A stretch of 64,000 nucleotides of DNA from Chitinophagaceae bacterium (GTDB lineage: Bacteria; Bacteroidota; Bacteroidia; Chitinophagales; Chitinophagaceae). Made by a program: the position numbers and the translations under genes. Each line of letters starts with the position of its first letter. The stretch's first letter is position 1. This document shows, piece by piece, positions 16,801 to 25,381 of the stretch. The stretch covers positions 1 through 64,000 of the forward strand of contig JAMLHL010000013.1 of the NCBI GenBank assembly GCA_023957125.1, written 5' to 3'. Under the pieces are notes generated by a model. That model worked only from the letters and a program-made list of their open reading frames with translations, ran no database searches and was not told where the DNA came from.

Positions 16801-17796
16801 TTATCCTTTATGGAGTATTTCCCATAAAGTATCTTTCAGTTCGGACAACCCCCTGCCGGTAAGCGAGGACACAAAAAGATGAGGAACATCGGCAGGGAGG
16901 TCCCGGCTGATCGAATGCATTAATTCTTCATCCAGCAAATCACTTTTACTGACAGCGATCAGGAAATCTTTATGAAGTAATTCCGGGTTATAATGCTCCA
17001 GTTCACTGAGAAGGATTGTAAATTCTTTGCGGTGATCCCCGCTGTCGGCGGGAATAACGAACAGCAATGCGGAATTGCGCTCAATATGTCGCAAAAACCG
17101 ATGCCCCAGGCCTTTACCCTCCGCTGCGCCTTCAATGATACCGGGCAGGTCGGCTATACAAAAACTTTGATGTCCGCGGTATTCCACTATCCCCAAATTG
17201 GGCTGAAGAGTAGTGAAAGCATAGTCTGCTATCCTGGGCTTGGCCGCAGTAAGAACAGACAATAAAGTGGATTTGCCGGCATTGGGAAAACCCACCAGCC
17301 CAACATCCGCCAGCACTTTCAGTTCCAGGATTTTCCAGGCTTCCCGGCCCGCCTCTCCCGGTTGGGCATATTCCGGCGCCTGGTTGGTAGCCGTAGCAAA
17401 ATTGCTATTCCCTAAACCGCCTCTGCCCCCTTTTATCCAAATAACTTCGTCTCCGTCTTTAGTGATCTCCGCTTCTTTTTCACCGGTCAGTTCGTCAAAC
17501 GCAATGGTACCCAGCGGCACCTCAATGATGATATCTTTGCCGGATCTTCCGCTGCGGTTATTACTGCCGCCCGGTTCCCCATTCCCGGCCAGCACATTTT
17601 TAAAATACCGCAGGTGTAAAAGCGTCCATAAATTCTTATTTCCCTTAAGGATAATATGCCCTCCCCTGCCACCGTCGCCGCCATCGGGCCCGGCTTTAGG
17701 ATTGTATTTTGTCCGGAGAAAATGCCGGCTGCCGGCGCCTCCCCGTCCGCTGCGGCAAAATATCCTGATCTGGTCAACGAAGTTTGATTTTTCCAT
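16801..17796 (-). CDS. obg: GTPase Obg/CgtA
   Basis: Essential ribosome-assembly GTPase. The 331 residues comprise the glycine-rich Obg fold (1-158; [32 protein letters not shown]) and the G domain: G1 GFPNAGKST at about 169-177, G3 [17 protein letters not shown], and G4 SKSDLL. The variable C-terminal OCT domain is absent, as in many Bacteroidota. It binds the 50S subunit and links growth to GTP/ppGpp status. A perfect TAnnTTTG -7 box lies just upstream. Confidence 0.97.
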   Translation of the reverse strand: MEKSNFVDQIRIFCRSGRGGAGSRHFLRTKYNPKAGPDGGDGGRGGHIILKGNKNLWTLLHLRYFKNVLAGNGEPGGSNNRSGRSGKDIIIEVPLGTIAFDELTGEKEAEITKDGDEVIWIKGGRGGLGNSNFATATNQAPEYAQPGEAGREAWKILELKVLADVGLVGFPNAGKSTLLSVLTAAKPRIADYAFTTLQPNLGIVEYRGHQSFCIADLPGIIEGAAEGKGLGHRFLRHIERNSALLFVIPADSGDHRKEFTILLSELEHYNPELLHKDFLIAVSKSDLLDEELMHSISRDLPADVPHLFVSSLTGRGLSELKDTLWEILHKG

Positions 17797-17809
17797 CCTG
17801 CGCTTTGCG

Positions 17810-17817
17810 CAAAGATA
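17810..17817 (-). promoter_or_regulatory. obg -7 box
   Basis: TATCTTTG on the minus strand, 13 bases before the obg ATG, fits TAnnTTTG exactly. No TTTG is seen at the expected -33 distance. It predicts a very short leader. Confidence 0.45.
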
Positions 17818-17871
17818 AAGGGCGCAGCTTACATAATTAACGGCAACCCAGACGCCGGAGATGAAAACAGC

Positions 17872-18915
17872 TTATGCTATTTCCCACACTTCTTTTCCTC
17901 TTAATAAACGATCTAAATTGCCTTCTCCCTTTTCAGCTATCGCTTCTTCGATCTGCATCTTCATCAAATCTTCGTAACAATCGCGGTCTGTTTCATAAAA
18001 AACACCAAACGGCCGCGGCAGGGGATCTTCCCCACGGGGATCATCAAACATTCTTACCAGGGTTTGGGCTTTATAAAAATCGTTCTCATCGTGTATCCAA
18101 AGATCGTCCCCGCTAAAGCCTTCACCCAGTTCCACCACTACGGGTTTTAATCCGTCTAATCTCACGCCTTTGTTTCTTGTAGTACCAAAAACCAGCGGTT
18201 TGCCCTGTTCCAGGAAAACGGCATTTTCGGGCTTCGAGGATTTTTCCGTAAAGGCTTCAAAAGCCCCATCATTAAAGATGTTGCAATTTTGATATATTTC
18301 TAAGAAAGAGGCACCTTTATGACGGTGGCTACGGGTCAGCATTTCCTGCAAATGCTTGGGATCGCGGTCCATACTGCGGGCAACGAAAGACGCATCGGCG
18401 CCCATTGCCAGTGCCAAAGGATTAAATGGATGGTCTATACTTCCCCAGGGAGAAGATTTGGTTATCTTCTGCGTTTCAGAAGTAGGCGAATACTGTCCTT
18501 TGGTCAACCCGTAAATCTGGTTGTTGAACAAAAGCATATTCACGTCAAAATTACGACGCATCAGGTGGATGGTATGGTTGCCGCCGATACTCAGGGCATC
18601 GCCGTCTCCAGCCACTATCCATATACTCAGTTCCGGCCGGGTGGCTTTTAACCCGGAGGCTATAGCGGTAGCCCTGCCGTGAATCGAGTGCATACCGTAA
18701 GTATTCATATAATAGGGAAAGCGGGAGGAACAACCTATTCCGGAAATAATAACGATGTTTTCTTTAGGAACGCCTATACCCGGCATTACCTTTTGCATCT
18801 GTGCCAATATGGAATAATCACCACAACCGGGGCACCACCTCACCTCCTGATCCGTAGCAAAATCCTTCGCGGTTAATGCGGGACGGGGAGCAACTGCTAA
18901 AGTATCCATGATCAT
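17872..18915 (-). CDS. korB: 2-oxoacid:ferredoxin oxidoreductase, beta subunit
   Basis: Thiamine-diphosphate-binding subunit of a 2-oxoglutarate (or other 2-oxoacid):ferredoxin oxidoreductase, 347 residues. Landmarks: WCPGCGDYSIL; GIGCSSRFPYYMNTYGMHSI, typical of the 2-oxoglutarate type; the ThDP motif AGDGDALSIGGNH with NNQIYGLTKGQYSPTSE. The cysteines of CPGCG and CSS are those used for the [4Fe-4S] cluster. It normally pairs with an alpha/gamma subunit (KorA) encoded immediately upstream, but the upstream gene here is a DUF4197 lipoprotein and no KorA lies in the window. Confidence 0.93.
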   Translation of the reverse strand: MIMDTLAVAPRPALTAKDFATDQEVRWCPGCGDYSILAQMQKVMPGIGVPKENIVIISGIGCSSRFPYYMNTYGMHSIHGRATAIASGLKATRPELSIWIVAGDGDALSIGGNHTIHLMRRNFDVNMLLFNNQIYGLTKGQYSPTSETQKITKSSPWGSIDHPFNPLALAMGADASFVARSMDRDPKHLQEMLTRSHRHKGASFLEIYQNCNIFNDGAFEAFTEKSSKPENAVFLEQGKPLVFGTTRNKGVRLDGLKPVVVELGEGFSGDDLWIHDENDFYKAQTLVRMFDDPRGEDPLPRPFGVFYETDRDCYEDLMKMQIEEAIAEKGEGNLDRLLRGKEVWEIA

Positions 18916-19043
18916 AAAAATAACTGCAAATTTAACACTATCGCTTTACAATACGCCCCCACATACCGGGCGGGCAGCAGATTCTCCAAAAATCGTAAAC
19001 AAATGAAGCGGGATGCGAAAGCTTTCGATAACAAAAAGGGCAA

Positions 19044-19751
19044 TCAATGTTGGTTATTTCCAAACACTTTCTTCAACAAATCCGTTACCCGGGCTGCGGG
19101 ATCTTTCCTGATCTTCTGTTCCTCCAGCCCTACCTCATAAAATATACCGGTCAGCGCTCTTTCCGTTACATACGCAGTAAGGTCTGTGTTTACCGGAGAG
19201 GCAGCGAACTTATTGTAGGCAGAAAATACATCATTCCAATATTTAGTGGCATTTACTTTGGACAAAGACTGCTCTATAACCGGCTGAAACGCTTTCGTTA
19301 GCGGTACAGTGGTTTTGTCCTTAAAATAATTGGTTGCGGCATTATCGCCTCCCTTTAATATCCCGATGGCATCCGAAATGGTCATCTCTTTGATGGCATT
19401 CACGAAGATGGGTGTGGCGGACTTAGCGGCATTTTCAGCAGCCCTGTTCATAGAAAGTACGGCTTTGTCAACAAGACTTCCGAGGCCAATTCCTCTCAGG
19501 GTGTTTTCGACCTTCTTAGCCTCTTCCGGCATCAGGATTTTTACGGCCGCATCGGCAAAGAAGCCGTCTGCCGCGGAAAGCCTGTCCGTACCATTTTGGG
19601 TACCTATGCGAAGAGCTTCCTTCAAGCCTGAAGCTATTTCCGCCGGACTCACCCCTCCCGAACCGTCATTAACACTACTCAACACCTGCCGGGCCGTTTC
19701 ACAACCGGTCAGGGAAAGAAAAAAAACGACTGACAACAAAAAGATTCTCAT
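19044..19751 (-). CDS. DUF4197 family lipoprotein
   Basis: A 235-residue protein. ATG 19751 gives a lipoprotein signal (RIFLLSVVFFLSLTGC) with a good lipobox LTGC. The mature part matches DUF4197: SPAEIASGLKEALRIGTQNG, the middle ATPIFVNAIKEMTISDAIGI segment, KDKTTVPLTKAFQPVI, and the C-terminal ALTGIFYEVGLEEQKIRKDP. The family is widespread in Gram-negative bacteria and uncharacterised. The protein probably sits in the periplasm, attached to a membrane. It lies 128 bases upstream of korB on the same strand and is divergent from adk. Confidence 0.88.
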   Translation of the reverse strand: MRIFLLSVVFFLSLTGCETARQVLSSVNDGSGGVSPAEIASGLKEALRIGTQNGTDRLSAADGFFADAAVKILMPEEAKKVENTLRGIGLGSLVDKAVLSMNRAAENAAKSATPIFVNAIKEMTISDAIGILKGGDNAATNYFKDKTTVPLTKAFQPVIEQSLSKVNATKYWNDVFSAYNKFAASPVNTDLTAYVTERALTGIFYEVGLEEQKIRKDPAARVTDLLKKVFGNNQH

Positions 19752-19893
19752 GTCACAATTTTTTATCAAATTAACGCAATTTCCGGGCAGATATTCCCCG
19801 GTGCAACATCTGCCGGCTCTTTTACTATGGGTAAATTGCCTTATCCGCCTATTATTTTCTGCAAATGTTAAGAGATTTCTAAAGCTGTTCCTT

Positions 19894-19901
19894 TATATTT
19901 G
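19894..19901 (+). promoter_or_regulatory. adk -7 box
   Basis: TATATTTG fits the Bacteroidota -7 consensus exactly and leaves a leader of about 20 bases to the adk ATG. I see no good -33 box at the expected spacing. Confidence 0.4.
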
Positions 19902-19926
19902 CCCTTCACCCAAGTTTTTTAAGCAC

Positions 19927-20508
19927 ATGTTTAATCTGATTCTCTTTGGACCTCCCGGTAGTGGAAAAGGTACCCAATCTGAAAAACTGATCTCAAAATA
20001 CGGTTTAATACACCTCGCTACCGGGGATCTGCTGCGCAGTGAGATCGCCGCTCAAACACCGTTAGGGATGGAAGCCAAAAGTTTCATGGACAAGGGTGAA
20101 CTGGTGCCCGATGAAGTGGTGATCGGCATGATCAGTTCTGCCCTGGACGCCAATCCTGACGCAGGTGGTTTTTTGTTTGACGGCTTTCCCCGCACTGAAG
20201 CACAGGCGGAAGCCTTAGACAAGCTGCTAAAACTAAAAAAAACAGGCATTCACCTGATGCTGGCCTTAGAAGTGAGTGAAAGTGAGTTGATCTCCCGCCT
20301 GCTGAACAGGGGCAAAACTTCCGGCCGCAGCGATGATGTTAATGAAGATATCATCCGCGCCCGCATTGCTGAATATCATAAAAAGACATCTGCGGTAGCA
20401 GATCATTACAGAAAATTTGACAAGGTAAAACAAATAAAAGGCGAAGGCTCTATTGAAGAGATATTCAACAGTCTCTGTGCGGAAATAGGCAGGAAAAAGA
20501 GTTTATAA
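19927..20508 (+). CDS. adk: Adenylate kinase
   Basis: Catalyses AMP + ATP to 2 ADP in the cytoplasm. The start at ATG 19927 places the P-loop GPPGSGKGT at residues 8-16. Other landmarks: LIHLATGDLLRSEI (AMP binding), FDGFPRTEAQAEALD, and LLNRGKTSGRSDDVNEDI with LID-domain arginines. At 193 residues it is the short-LID type usual in Bacteroidota, without the Cys4 zinc site. The frame is open far upstream, but that part overlaps the divergent DUF4197 gene and is not protein-like. Confidence 0.97.
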   Translation: MFNLILFGPPGSGKGTQSEKLISKYGLIHLATGDLLRSEIAAQTPLGMEAKSFMDKGELVPDEVVIGMISSALDANPDAGGFLFDGFPRTEAQAEALDKLLKLKKTGIHLMLALEVSESELISRLLNRGKTSGRSDDVNEDIIRARIAEYHKKTSAVADHYRKFDKVKQIKGEGSIEEIFNSLCAEIGRKKSL

Positions 20509-20836
20509 TACCTACACGCTCAAACCATGAGCCTTTACATATATTTATAAAACTGCTCACTCAAAGCAGATTGACACTAATCAGGCCTGTAATGAACTGC
20601 CTCTCAACCTAAAAACAAAAGATGGTACTTAGTTCTTCCGCGGGAGAACACCTATGTTCTTCCCAAGGTTTGTTTTATGATAACAACATAAAAACAAATC
20701 GGGCGTTTTCAGACATTCAATTTCCATTCCGAAAAAATAAAAATCCGTTCTGAACAAACAATGGATCTAAAAATACAGGTGGAAGCCGAAAAACCTATAA
20801 AGAGTAGGCGAAACTAAAATCCTAAAAACGTATCTT
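20509..20836. other. Intergenic region without recognisable gene
   Basis: About 330 bases between adk and a lipoprotein gene, A-rich towards the right end. I see no RNA gene, repeat or strong hairpin. Confidence 0.5.
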
Positions 20837-21802
20837 ATGAAAGTAATCCAACAGGTTCTGGCAATGAGTATCCTGACTGTTTTAACACTGGTCTCCTGTC
20901 AAAAAGATCAAAACCCCGTATTCATCCCCGATATTGCAAATACATCAGACTTTGTTCAGAAAAGAGGCCCCCAGTTACAAAGCGTTACCTTCAACACCGG
21001 TGACCTTCCTAAAACCATCACGCTTGATAAGGGAACAAAAATCACCATCCCTGCAGGTGCATTGAAAATGGACGGGGAAGACGTTGAGGGAGAAGTTACT
21101 TTGGAAGCTTTAGAATTTCTTGACCGAAAAGATATCCTGGCAGGCGGAGGCAATACCAACCATATTTCGGGCGCCCCTCTATATTCCGACGGATTTATCT
21201 TTATTGATTTTAAGAACGATGGCAAAAGTGTGGACAAAGATTTAGCTAATCCGATAAATATCGCCATACCCTCAAAACGAGATGGGTTTACCCTGATATG
21301 GGAAGGAAAGGTAGATGACAACGGACAATTTGCATGGGACGTTCCCGGTGAGGCAAACGGCAACAATCCGAGGGAAGTGAAAGGAGAGATTGACGGAGAT
21401 TTTGCCTTTGACTTTGGACAATTGGGCTGGGTGAACTGCGATGTATTGTGGGAACAGGGACAGCCTCAGACCACACTAAGAGTAAAAGTGCTCAACAATC
21501 CCGGAACTTTTGCGAACTTCCGCGGATTCAGCGGGGAAACTTTTGTATTCTTCTGCGGTAAAGGAAGCAATGTGGCTGCTCATCTATATACATTGGACGG
21601 AGCCGATGGCGTAAAAAGCTATGACGACATGATGCCGATGGGTGTAGAAGGACGATTGCTGGCTTTTTCAATCAAAGACGGAAGATTTTACCTCGCGAAG
21701 AAAGACATTACCGTTACTGAAAATCTTACGGAAACCCTCACACTGGAGGAAACAACAGAAGCCGCGATTCAGTCAGAAATTAACGATCTGAACGACTATT
21801 AA
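20837..21802 (+). CDS. Hypothetical lipoprotein
   Basis: A 321-residue protein with a lipoprotein signal (MSILTVLTLVSC, Cys near 21). After a linker, about residues 55-115 carry a beta-rich pattern frequent in Bacteroidota surface lipoproteins: KGTKITIPAGALKMDG, then VEGEVTLEALEFLDRKDIL and APLYSDGFIFIDF. A second beta-rich half follows (VNCDVLWEQGQPQTTLRVKV, GETFVFFCGKGSNVAAHLYT). I do not recognise a defined family; it is probably an outer-membrane or surface lipoprotein of unknown role. A strong terminator follows. Confidence 0.7.
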   Translation: MKVIQQVLAMSILTVLTLVSCQKDQNPVFIPDIANTSDFVQKRGPQLQSVTFNTGDLPKTITLDKGTKITIPAGALKMDGEDVEGEVTLEALEFLDRKDILAGGGNTNHISGAPLYSDGFIFIDFKNDGKSVDKDLANPINIAIPSKRDGFTLIWEGKVDDNGQFAWDVPGEANGNNPREVKGEIDGDFAFDFGQLGWVNCDVLWEQGQPQTTLRVKVLNNPGTFANFRGFSGETFVFFCGKGSNVAAHLYTLDGADGVKSYDDMMPMGVEGRLLAFSIKDGRFYLAKKDITVTENLTETLTLEETTEAAIQSEINDLNDY

Positions 21803-21827
21803 AATCCCCACCGATACATTATACATC

Positions 21828-21864
21828 AGCATCAGTGTAGTGGATCATTACACTGATGCTTTTC
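21828..21864 (+). terminator. Rho-independent terminator after the lipoprotein gene
   Basis: A perfect 12-base stem, AGCATCAGTGTA (21828-21839) with TACACTGATGCT (21849-21860), and a 9-base loop, followed by TTTTCC. It lies 25 bases after the stop codon. Confidence 0.85.
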
Positions 21865-21959
21865 CTTTCCAAAAATATCTCCCCGCGGAAGAAACAATGC
21901 TCCCTCAAACAGACGCTCACTCTCCCCTGCTATCTCTCTACGCCCCGGTTGTAAGTCAG

Positions 21960-21990
21960 TTGGCCTAATGTTAAACTTATCCTACATTTA
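21960..21990 (+). promoter_or_regulatory. Promoter of the APC permease gene
   Basis: TTG (21960-21962), 20 bases, then TACATTTA (21983-21990), one mismatch from the Bacteroidota TTTG / TAnnTTTG promoter. It predicts a leader of about 45 bases before the ATG at 22043. Confidence 0.45.
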
Positions 21991-22042
21991 CGTATAGATA
22001 ATAACGAGATACGGCAACTTCTAAACCCCTTAGCAAATCAGC

Positions 22043-23608
22043 ATGGCGTTAAAAAAATCCACCGACACCCCAACCGGAGAAAAAGATGAACAGATATTAG
22101 CCGCCTTAGGTTATAAGCAGGAGCTCAACAGAAGCTGGTCGGCATTTTCTAATTTTGCCATTTCCTTTTCGGTAATTTCCATACTCAGCGGCTGCTTCAC
22201 TACGTTCGGGCAGGCCTGGAACAACGGAGGGCCCATCGCTGTTTCAATCGGTTGGCCGCTGATATCGGCTTTTATTTTAGTGATTGGCTTTTGCATGGCA
22301 GAGCTGGCATCAGCCTACCCCACGTCCGGTGGAATTTATTGGTGGGCTTCAAAATTAGGAGGTCCCAAAGCCGGCTTTTTCAGCGGCTGGCTCAATCTTC
22401 TTGGATTGCTCGGCGTAAATGCATCGGTGGTTTACGGAGCGGCCACGTTCCTGAATATCACTATCGGCGCTTACTACCCATCGTATGCAGAGAATTTTTT
22501 CAACGGAGATAATATCAACCAGCAATTCTTCTGGTTTCTTGTCATCATGGTAGGGAGTACGCTGATCAACTCTTTCCGGAGTCATGTGCAGGCTATGTTC
22601 AACAATGTTTCTGTATGGTGGCACGTGTTTGGAGCGGCCGCCATTATTCTAATTTTATTTTTTGTTCCGGAAGATCACCAAAGTATAAAGTGGATCTATA
22701 CCACTCAAATCAACAACTCGGGATTCGGCAATGGAATGACTTATTGGTTATACGTATTGCCGCTTGGATTTCTGCTAACCCAATACACCATCACGGGCTT
22801 TGATGCTTCCGCCCATCTTTCAGAGGAAACCCACGGCGCTAATATTTCCGCGGCCAAAGGGCTGTGGAAGTCTATTTTTTATTCTTCGATAGGAGGATAT
22901 GTTTTATTGCTCGCCTTTTTGTCGGCAGCAACAAAGCCGGAGATCGTCAGTTCTTTTGATCCGGAAGTTAATTCGTTTGGCGCCGGTTCCGTGATAGCCA
23001 TTCTTTTCAACGCATTAAGCCCGGCAATGTTCAGAGCGGTATTAACGATTGCCACTTTCGGGCAGTTGTTTTGTTCTATTGCCTGTCTCACTTCCTGCTC
23101 CCGTATGCTGTTTGCATTTTCCAGAGATGGCGCTGTCCCCGGTCATAAAAAATGGTCGAAGGTCAATAAATCTCACGTACCTATCAATGCCGTACTTTTT
23201 TCGGCAATTGCCGGGATCATCATGACCCTGCCGGCTTTGTGGAAAAGTCCGAGGGGTATCCCGACGGCATTTTATGCAGTGGTATCTATTGGCGTGATCT
23301 GCCTCTATCTTTCGTTCTTAATTCCCCTTTGGCTGAGATGGAAAGCCGGAAAAACTTTTGTTCAGGGAGAATGGAACTTAGGTAACAAATACAAATGGAT
23401 GAACCTAGTGGCGGTTATTGAAATAGCCGTTATCGCTGTTTATTTCATCATGCCTTTCGAACCTGCTGCAGTTCCCTGGAATGATTCCTTTACCTGGCTG
23501 GCGGTTAATTATGCGCCCATCGTAACCGGGGTAACCTTAATCAGTCTTTGGATCTGGTGGGAACTGTCCGTAAAGAAATGGTTTAAAGGCCCCATACGAA
23601 TGATATAA
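22043..23608 (+). CDS. APC superfamily amino-acid/amine permease
   Basis: A 521-residue inner-membrane protein with about 12 hydrophobic helices. The N-terminal motif LGYKQELNRSWSAFSNFAIS and the first helices SILSGCFTTFGQAWNNGGPI and AELASAYPTSGGIYWWASKL belong to the amino-acid/choline transporter (ACT-like, GABA permease) branch of the APC superfamily, as do SEETHGANISAAKGLWKSI and LTSCSRMLFAFSRDGAVPGH. Substrate is probably an amino acid, GABA or amine taken up by proton symport; it cannot be fixed from sequence. It stands alone between a terminator and the AhpD/LysR genes. Confidence 0.9.
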   Translation: MALKKSTDTPTGEKDEQILAALGYKQELNRSWSAFSNFAISFSVISILSGCFTTFGQAWNNGGPIAVSIGWPLISAFILVIGFCMAELASAYPTSGGIYWWASKLGGPKAGFFSGWLNLLGLLGVNASVVYGAATFLNITIGAYYPSYAENFFNGDNINQQFFWFLVIMVGSTLINSFRSHVQAMFNNVSVWWHVFGAAAIILILFFVPEDHQSIKWIYTTQINNSGFGNGMTYWLYVLPLGFLLTQYTITGFDASAHLSEETHGANISAAKGLWKSIFYSSIGGYVLLLAFLSAATKPEIVSSFDPEVNSFGAGSVIAILFNALSPAMFRAVLTIATFGQLFCSIACLTSCSRMLFAFSRDGAVPGHKKWSKVNKSHVPINAVLFSAIAGIIMTLPALWKSPRGIPTAFYAVVSIGVICLYLSFLIPLWLRWKAGKTFVQGEWNLGNKYKWMNLVAVIEIAVIAVYFIMPFEPAAVPWNDSFTWLAVNYAPIVTGVTLISLWIWWELSVKKWFKGPIRMI

Positions 23609-23874
23609 GGGTTGCCCGTTTTGATACTTTCATCACCGTTTATCTAAGAACACTTTTAGAAAAAAGCAATGGTCATTCCCTAGTGCAAACGGGAAGTATC
23701 AGGAATACCGTTCGCCCTGAAATTAAAGGTTGGTTTTCTTGCGAAATCAGGAAAATCACATTTTTTTTAAAGCCCGGCCTTCAATTGTGTTCTACCTTTA
23801 CATTATAATGGAAATGGCTGCAAATGCAGATAAAAAGGTAAACCATATTATTCATTTATCATAAATCATTTATC

Positions 23875-24351
23875 ATGAAAAGGAAATCAGTGCTGGAAGT
23901 ATTACCGAAAACAATGGACGGGATGCTGGAACTGGAAAAATATATTCGATCCACTTCGCTGAACCGGACCATTCGTGAACTGATCAAAATCAGGGCATCG
24001 GAACTCAACGGTTGCGCTTACTGTATGGATATGCATACCGAAGAAGCCATGAAACTGGGAGAAACGCCGCGTCGCATATTTGCAACCAGCACCTGGCGGG
24101 AATCTCCGTTGTTTACAAAAGAAGAAAGAATAGCCCTGAAATTAACGGAAGAGGTGACCCGGATCGGGAAAGAAGGCGTAACAGACGAAACCTATGAAGC
24201 GGCCATTAATACTTTTGGCGAGGAGGGTACCGCCCAGGTTATTCTACAGGCTGTTATCATTAATATCTGGAACAGATTTGCCGTAGCAGGCCATTCTGTT
24301 TATGAAAGTGAAGAAGATAAGAAGAAGAAAAAAGCGGAGGTTGACGCCTGA
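23875..24351 (+). CDS. Carboxymuconolactone decarboxylase/AhpD-like protein
   Basis: A 158-residue protein with the redox motif CAYCMDMH near residues 46-53, preceded by ELIKIRASELNG and followed by STWRESPLFTKEERIALKL, as in the paralogue at 11123-11584. The C-terminus is highly charged (EEDKKKKKAEVDA). It is expected to act as a small thiol peroxidase or organic-peroxide-detoxifying enzyme. Only 8 bases separate it from the LysR gene, so the two form an operon. A box TACCTTTA at 23793-23800 may be its -7 element. Confidence 0.88.
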   Translation: MKRKSVLEVLPKTMDGMLELEKYIRSTSLNRTIRELIKIRASELNGCAYCMDMHTEEAMKLGETPRRIFATSTWRESPLFTKEERIALKLTEEVTRIGKEGVTDETYEAAINTFGEEGTAQVILQAVIINIWNRFAVAGHSVYESEEDKKKKKAEVDA

Positions 24352-24359
24352 AAGGAGCC

Positions 24360-25271
24360 ATGAATTTTAGCCAACTCCGATACATCATTTCTGTTGACAA
24401 ACACAGAAACTTTTCACAGGCTGCCGAAGACTGCGGCATCGCGCAATCTACGCTGAGCAGAGAAATTCAAAGGTTGGAAAAAGAATTCAGGATCATGATC
24501 TTCGACCGCACAAAACATCCGGTAGTTCCTACTATGAAAGGGGCTGACCTGATTGAGCAGGCAAAAAAGATACTCCGTGAGCAGGAACATTTTATTGAGA
24601 TCGCGGAAAAAAGAAAGAATGAGCCGGTGGGCGACCTGCGCCTTGCAATACTTCCCGGTTTGGCGCCCTACCTGTTGCCTTTATTTACTGCGGAAGTCGC
24701 GGGAAAATACCCCCGGCTCAATCTAAAAATTTTCGAGATCAACCAGAAAGAAATGGGAGAGGCTTTTCGGAACGAGGAATTGGATGCCGCCCTTACATTT
24801 GCGCCTTTTTATAAAAAAGGATTTTACGAAGACCCGATTTTTGAAGAAGAATTTGTTTTGTACCTCAATGAAAAACACCCGCTGTCAAAACAGTCCGTTT
24901 TGAAATGGGAAGATATTCCTTTCGATGAACTGATCCTTCAGGAAGATATAAGACCTTTTCTTCTGAATGAAAAAGCACAACAAACCGGGTTGCCGGTACC
25001 GGCCCATCGCATCCATCATATTGCATTTGAAAACGGATCGCTGGAAACCATTCGCAAGGTCATAGATGTAACCGGTGGCGTCACCCTGTTGCCGCGTCTT
25101 TCTACACTTTACATGGGCGCCCGCCGCTTACGGATGGTAAGAAAAATAGAATCTCCATCACTTACCAGAACCATTATTATGGTGACTCCGAGAGGTTTTG
25201 AAAAAAACCGGATCATCAAAGCGGTGAAGCAGGAGATACTGAACGGTTTGCCGAAGAGTAATCCATCTTAG
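24360..25271 (+). CDS. LysR-family transcriptional regulator
   Basis: A 303-residue LysR-type regulator. The winged-helix HTH is residues 1-60 (FSQLRYIISVDKHRNFSQAA, IAQSTLSREIQRLEKEF), followed by a linker helix and a periplasmic-binding-like effector domain (residues 90-295; GDLRLAILPGLAPYLLPL, GGVTLLPRLSTLYM). The fold resembles the OxyR subgroup and the operon partner is AhpD-like, but the effector domain has no cysteine (the only Cys is in the HTH), so direct OxyR-type disulfide sensing is ruled out. Likely targets are its own operon and the downstream PrpD/ComA pair; this is inference. Confidence 0.9.
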   Translation: MNFSQLRYIISVDKHRNFSQAAEDCGIAQSTLSREIQRLEKEFRIMIFDRTKHPVVPTMKGADLIEQAKKILREQEHFIEIAEKRKNEPVGDLRLAILPGLAPYLLPLFTAEVAGKYPRLNLKIFEINQKEMGEAFRNEELDAALTFAPFYKKGFYEDPIFEEEFVLYLNEKHPLSKQSVLKWEDIPFDELILQEDIRPFLLNEKAQQTGLPVPAHRIHHIAFENGSLETIRKVIDVTGGVTLLPRLSTLYMGARRLRMVRKIESPSLTRTIIMVTPRGFEKNRIIKAVKQEILNGLPKSNPS

Positions 25272-25344
25272 TTTTATTTTAACATTCGCTTTTGGCTATA
25301 CTTCTAATCGCCTTTGCCCCATTGACTTTGGCCTATTTAGAAAA

Positions 25345-25352
25345 TAATTTTG
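25345..25352 (+). promoter_or_regulatory. -7 box before the PrpD/ComA pair
   Basis: TAATTTTG fits TAnnTTTG exactly and lies 29 bases before the ATG at 25382, in the 110-base gap after the LysR gene. A TTTG at 25327-25330 is too close to serve as a standard -33 box, which would fit an activated promoter. Confidence 0.4.
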
Positions 25353-25381
25353 CGGTATTGAATAACCCCAAAAAAAAGACC

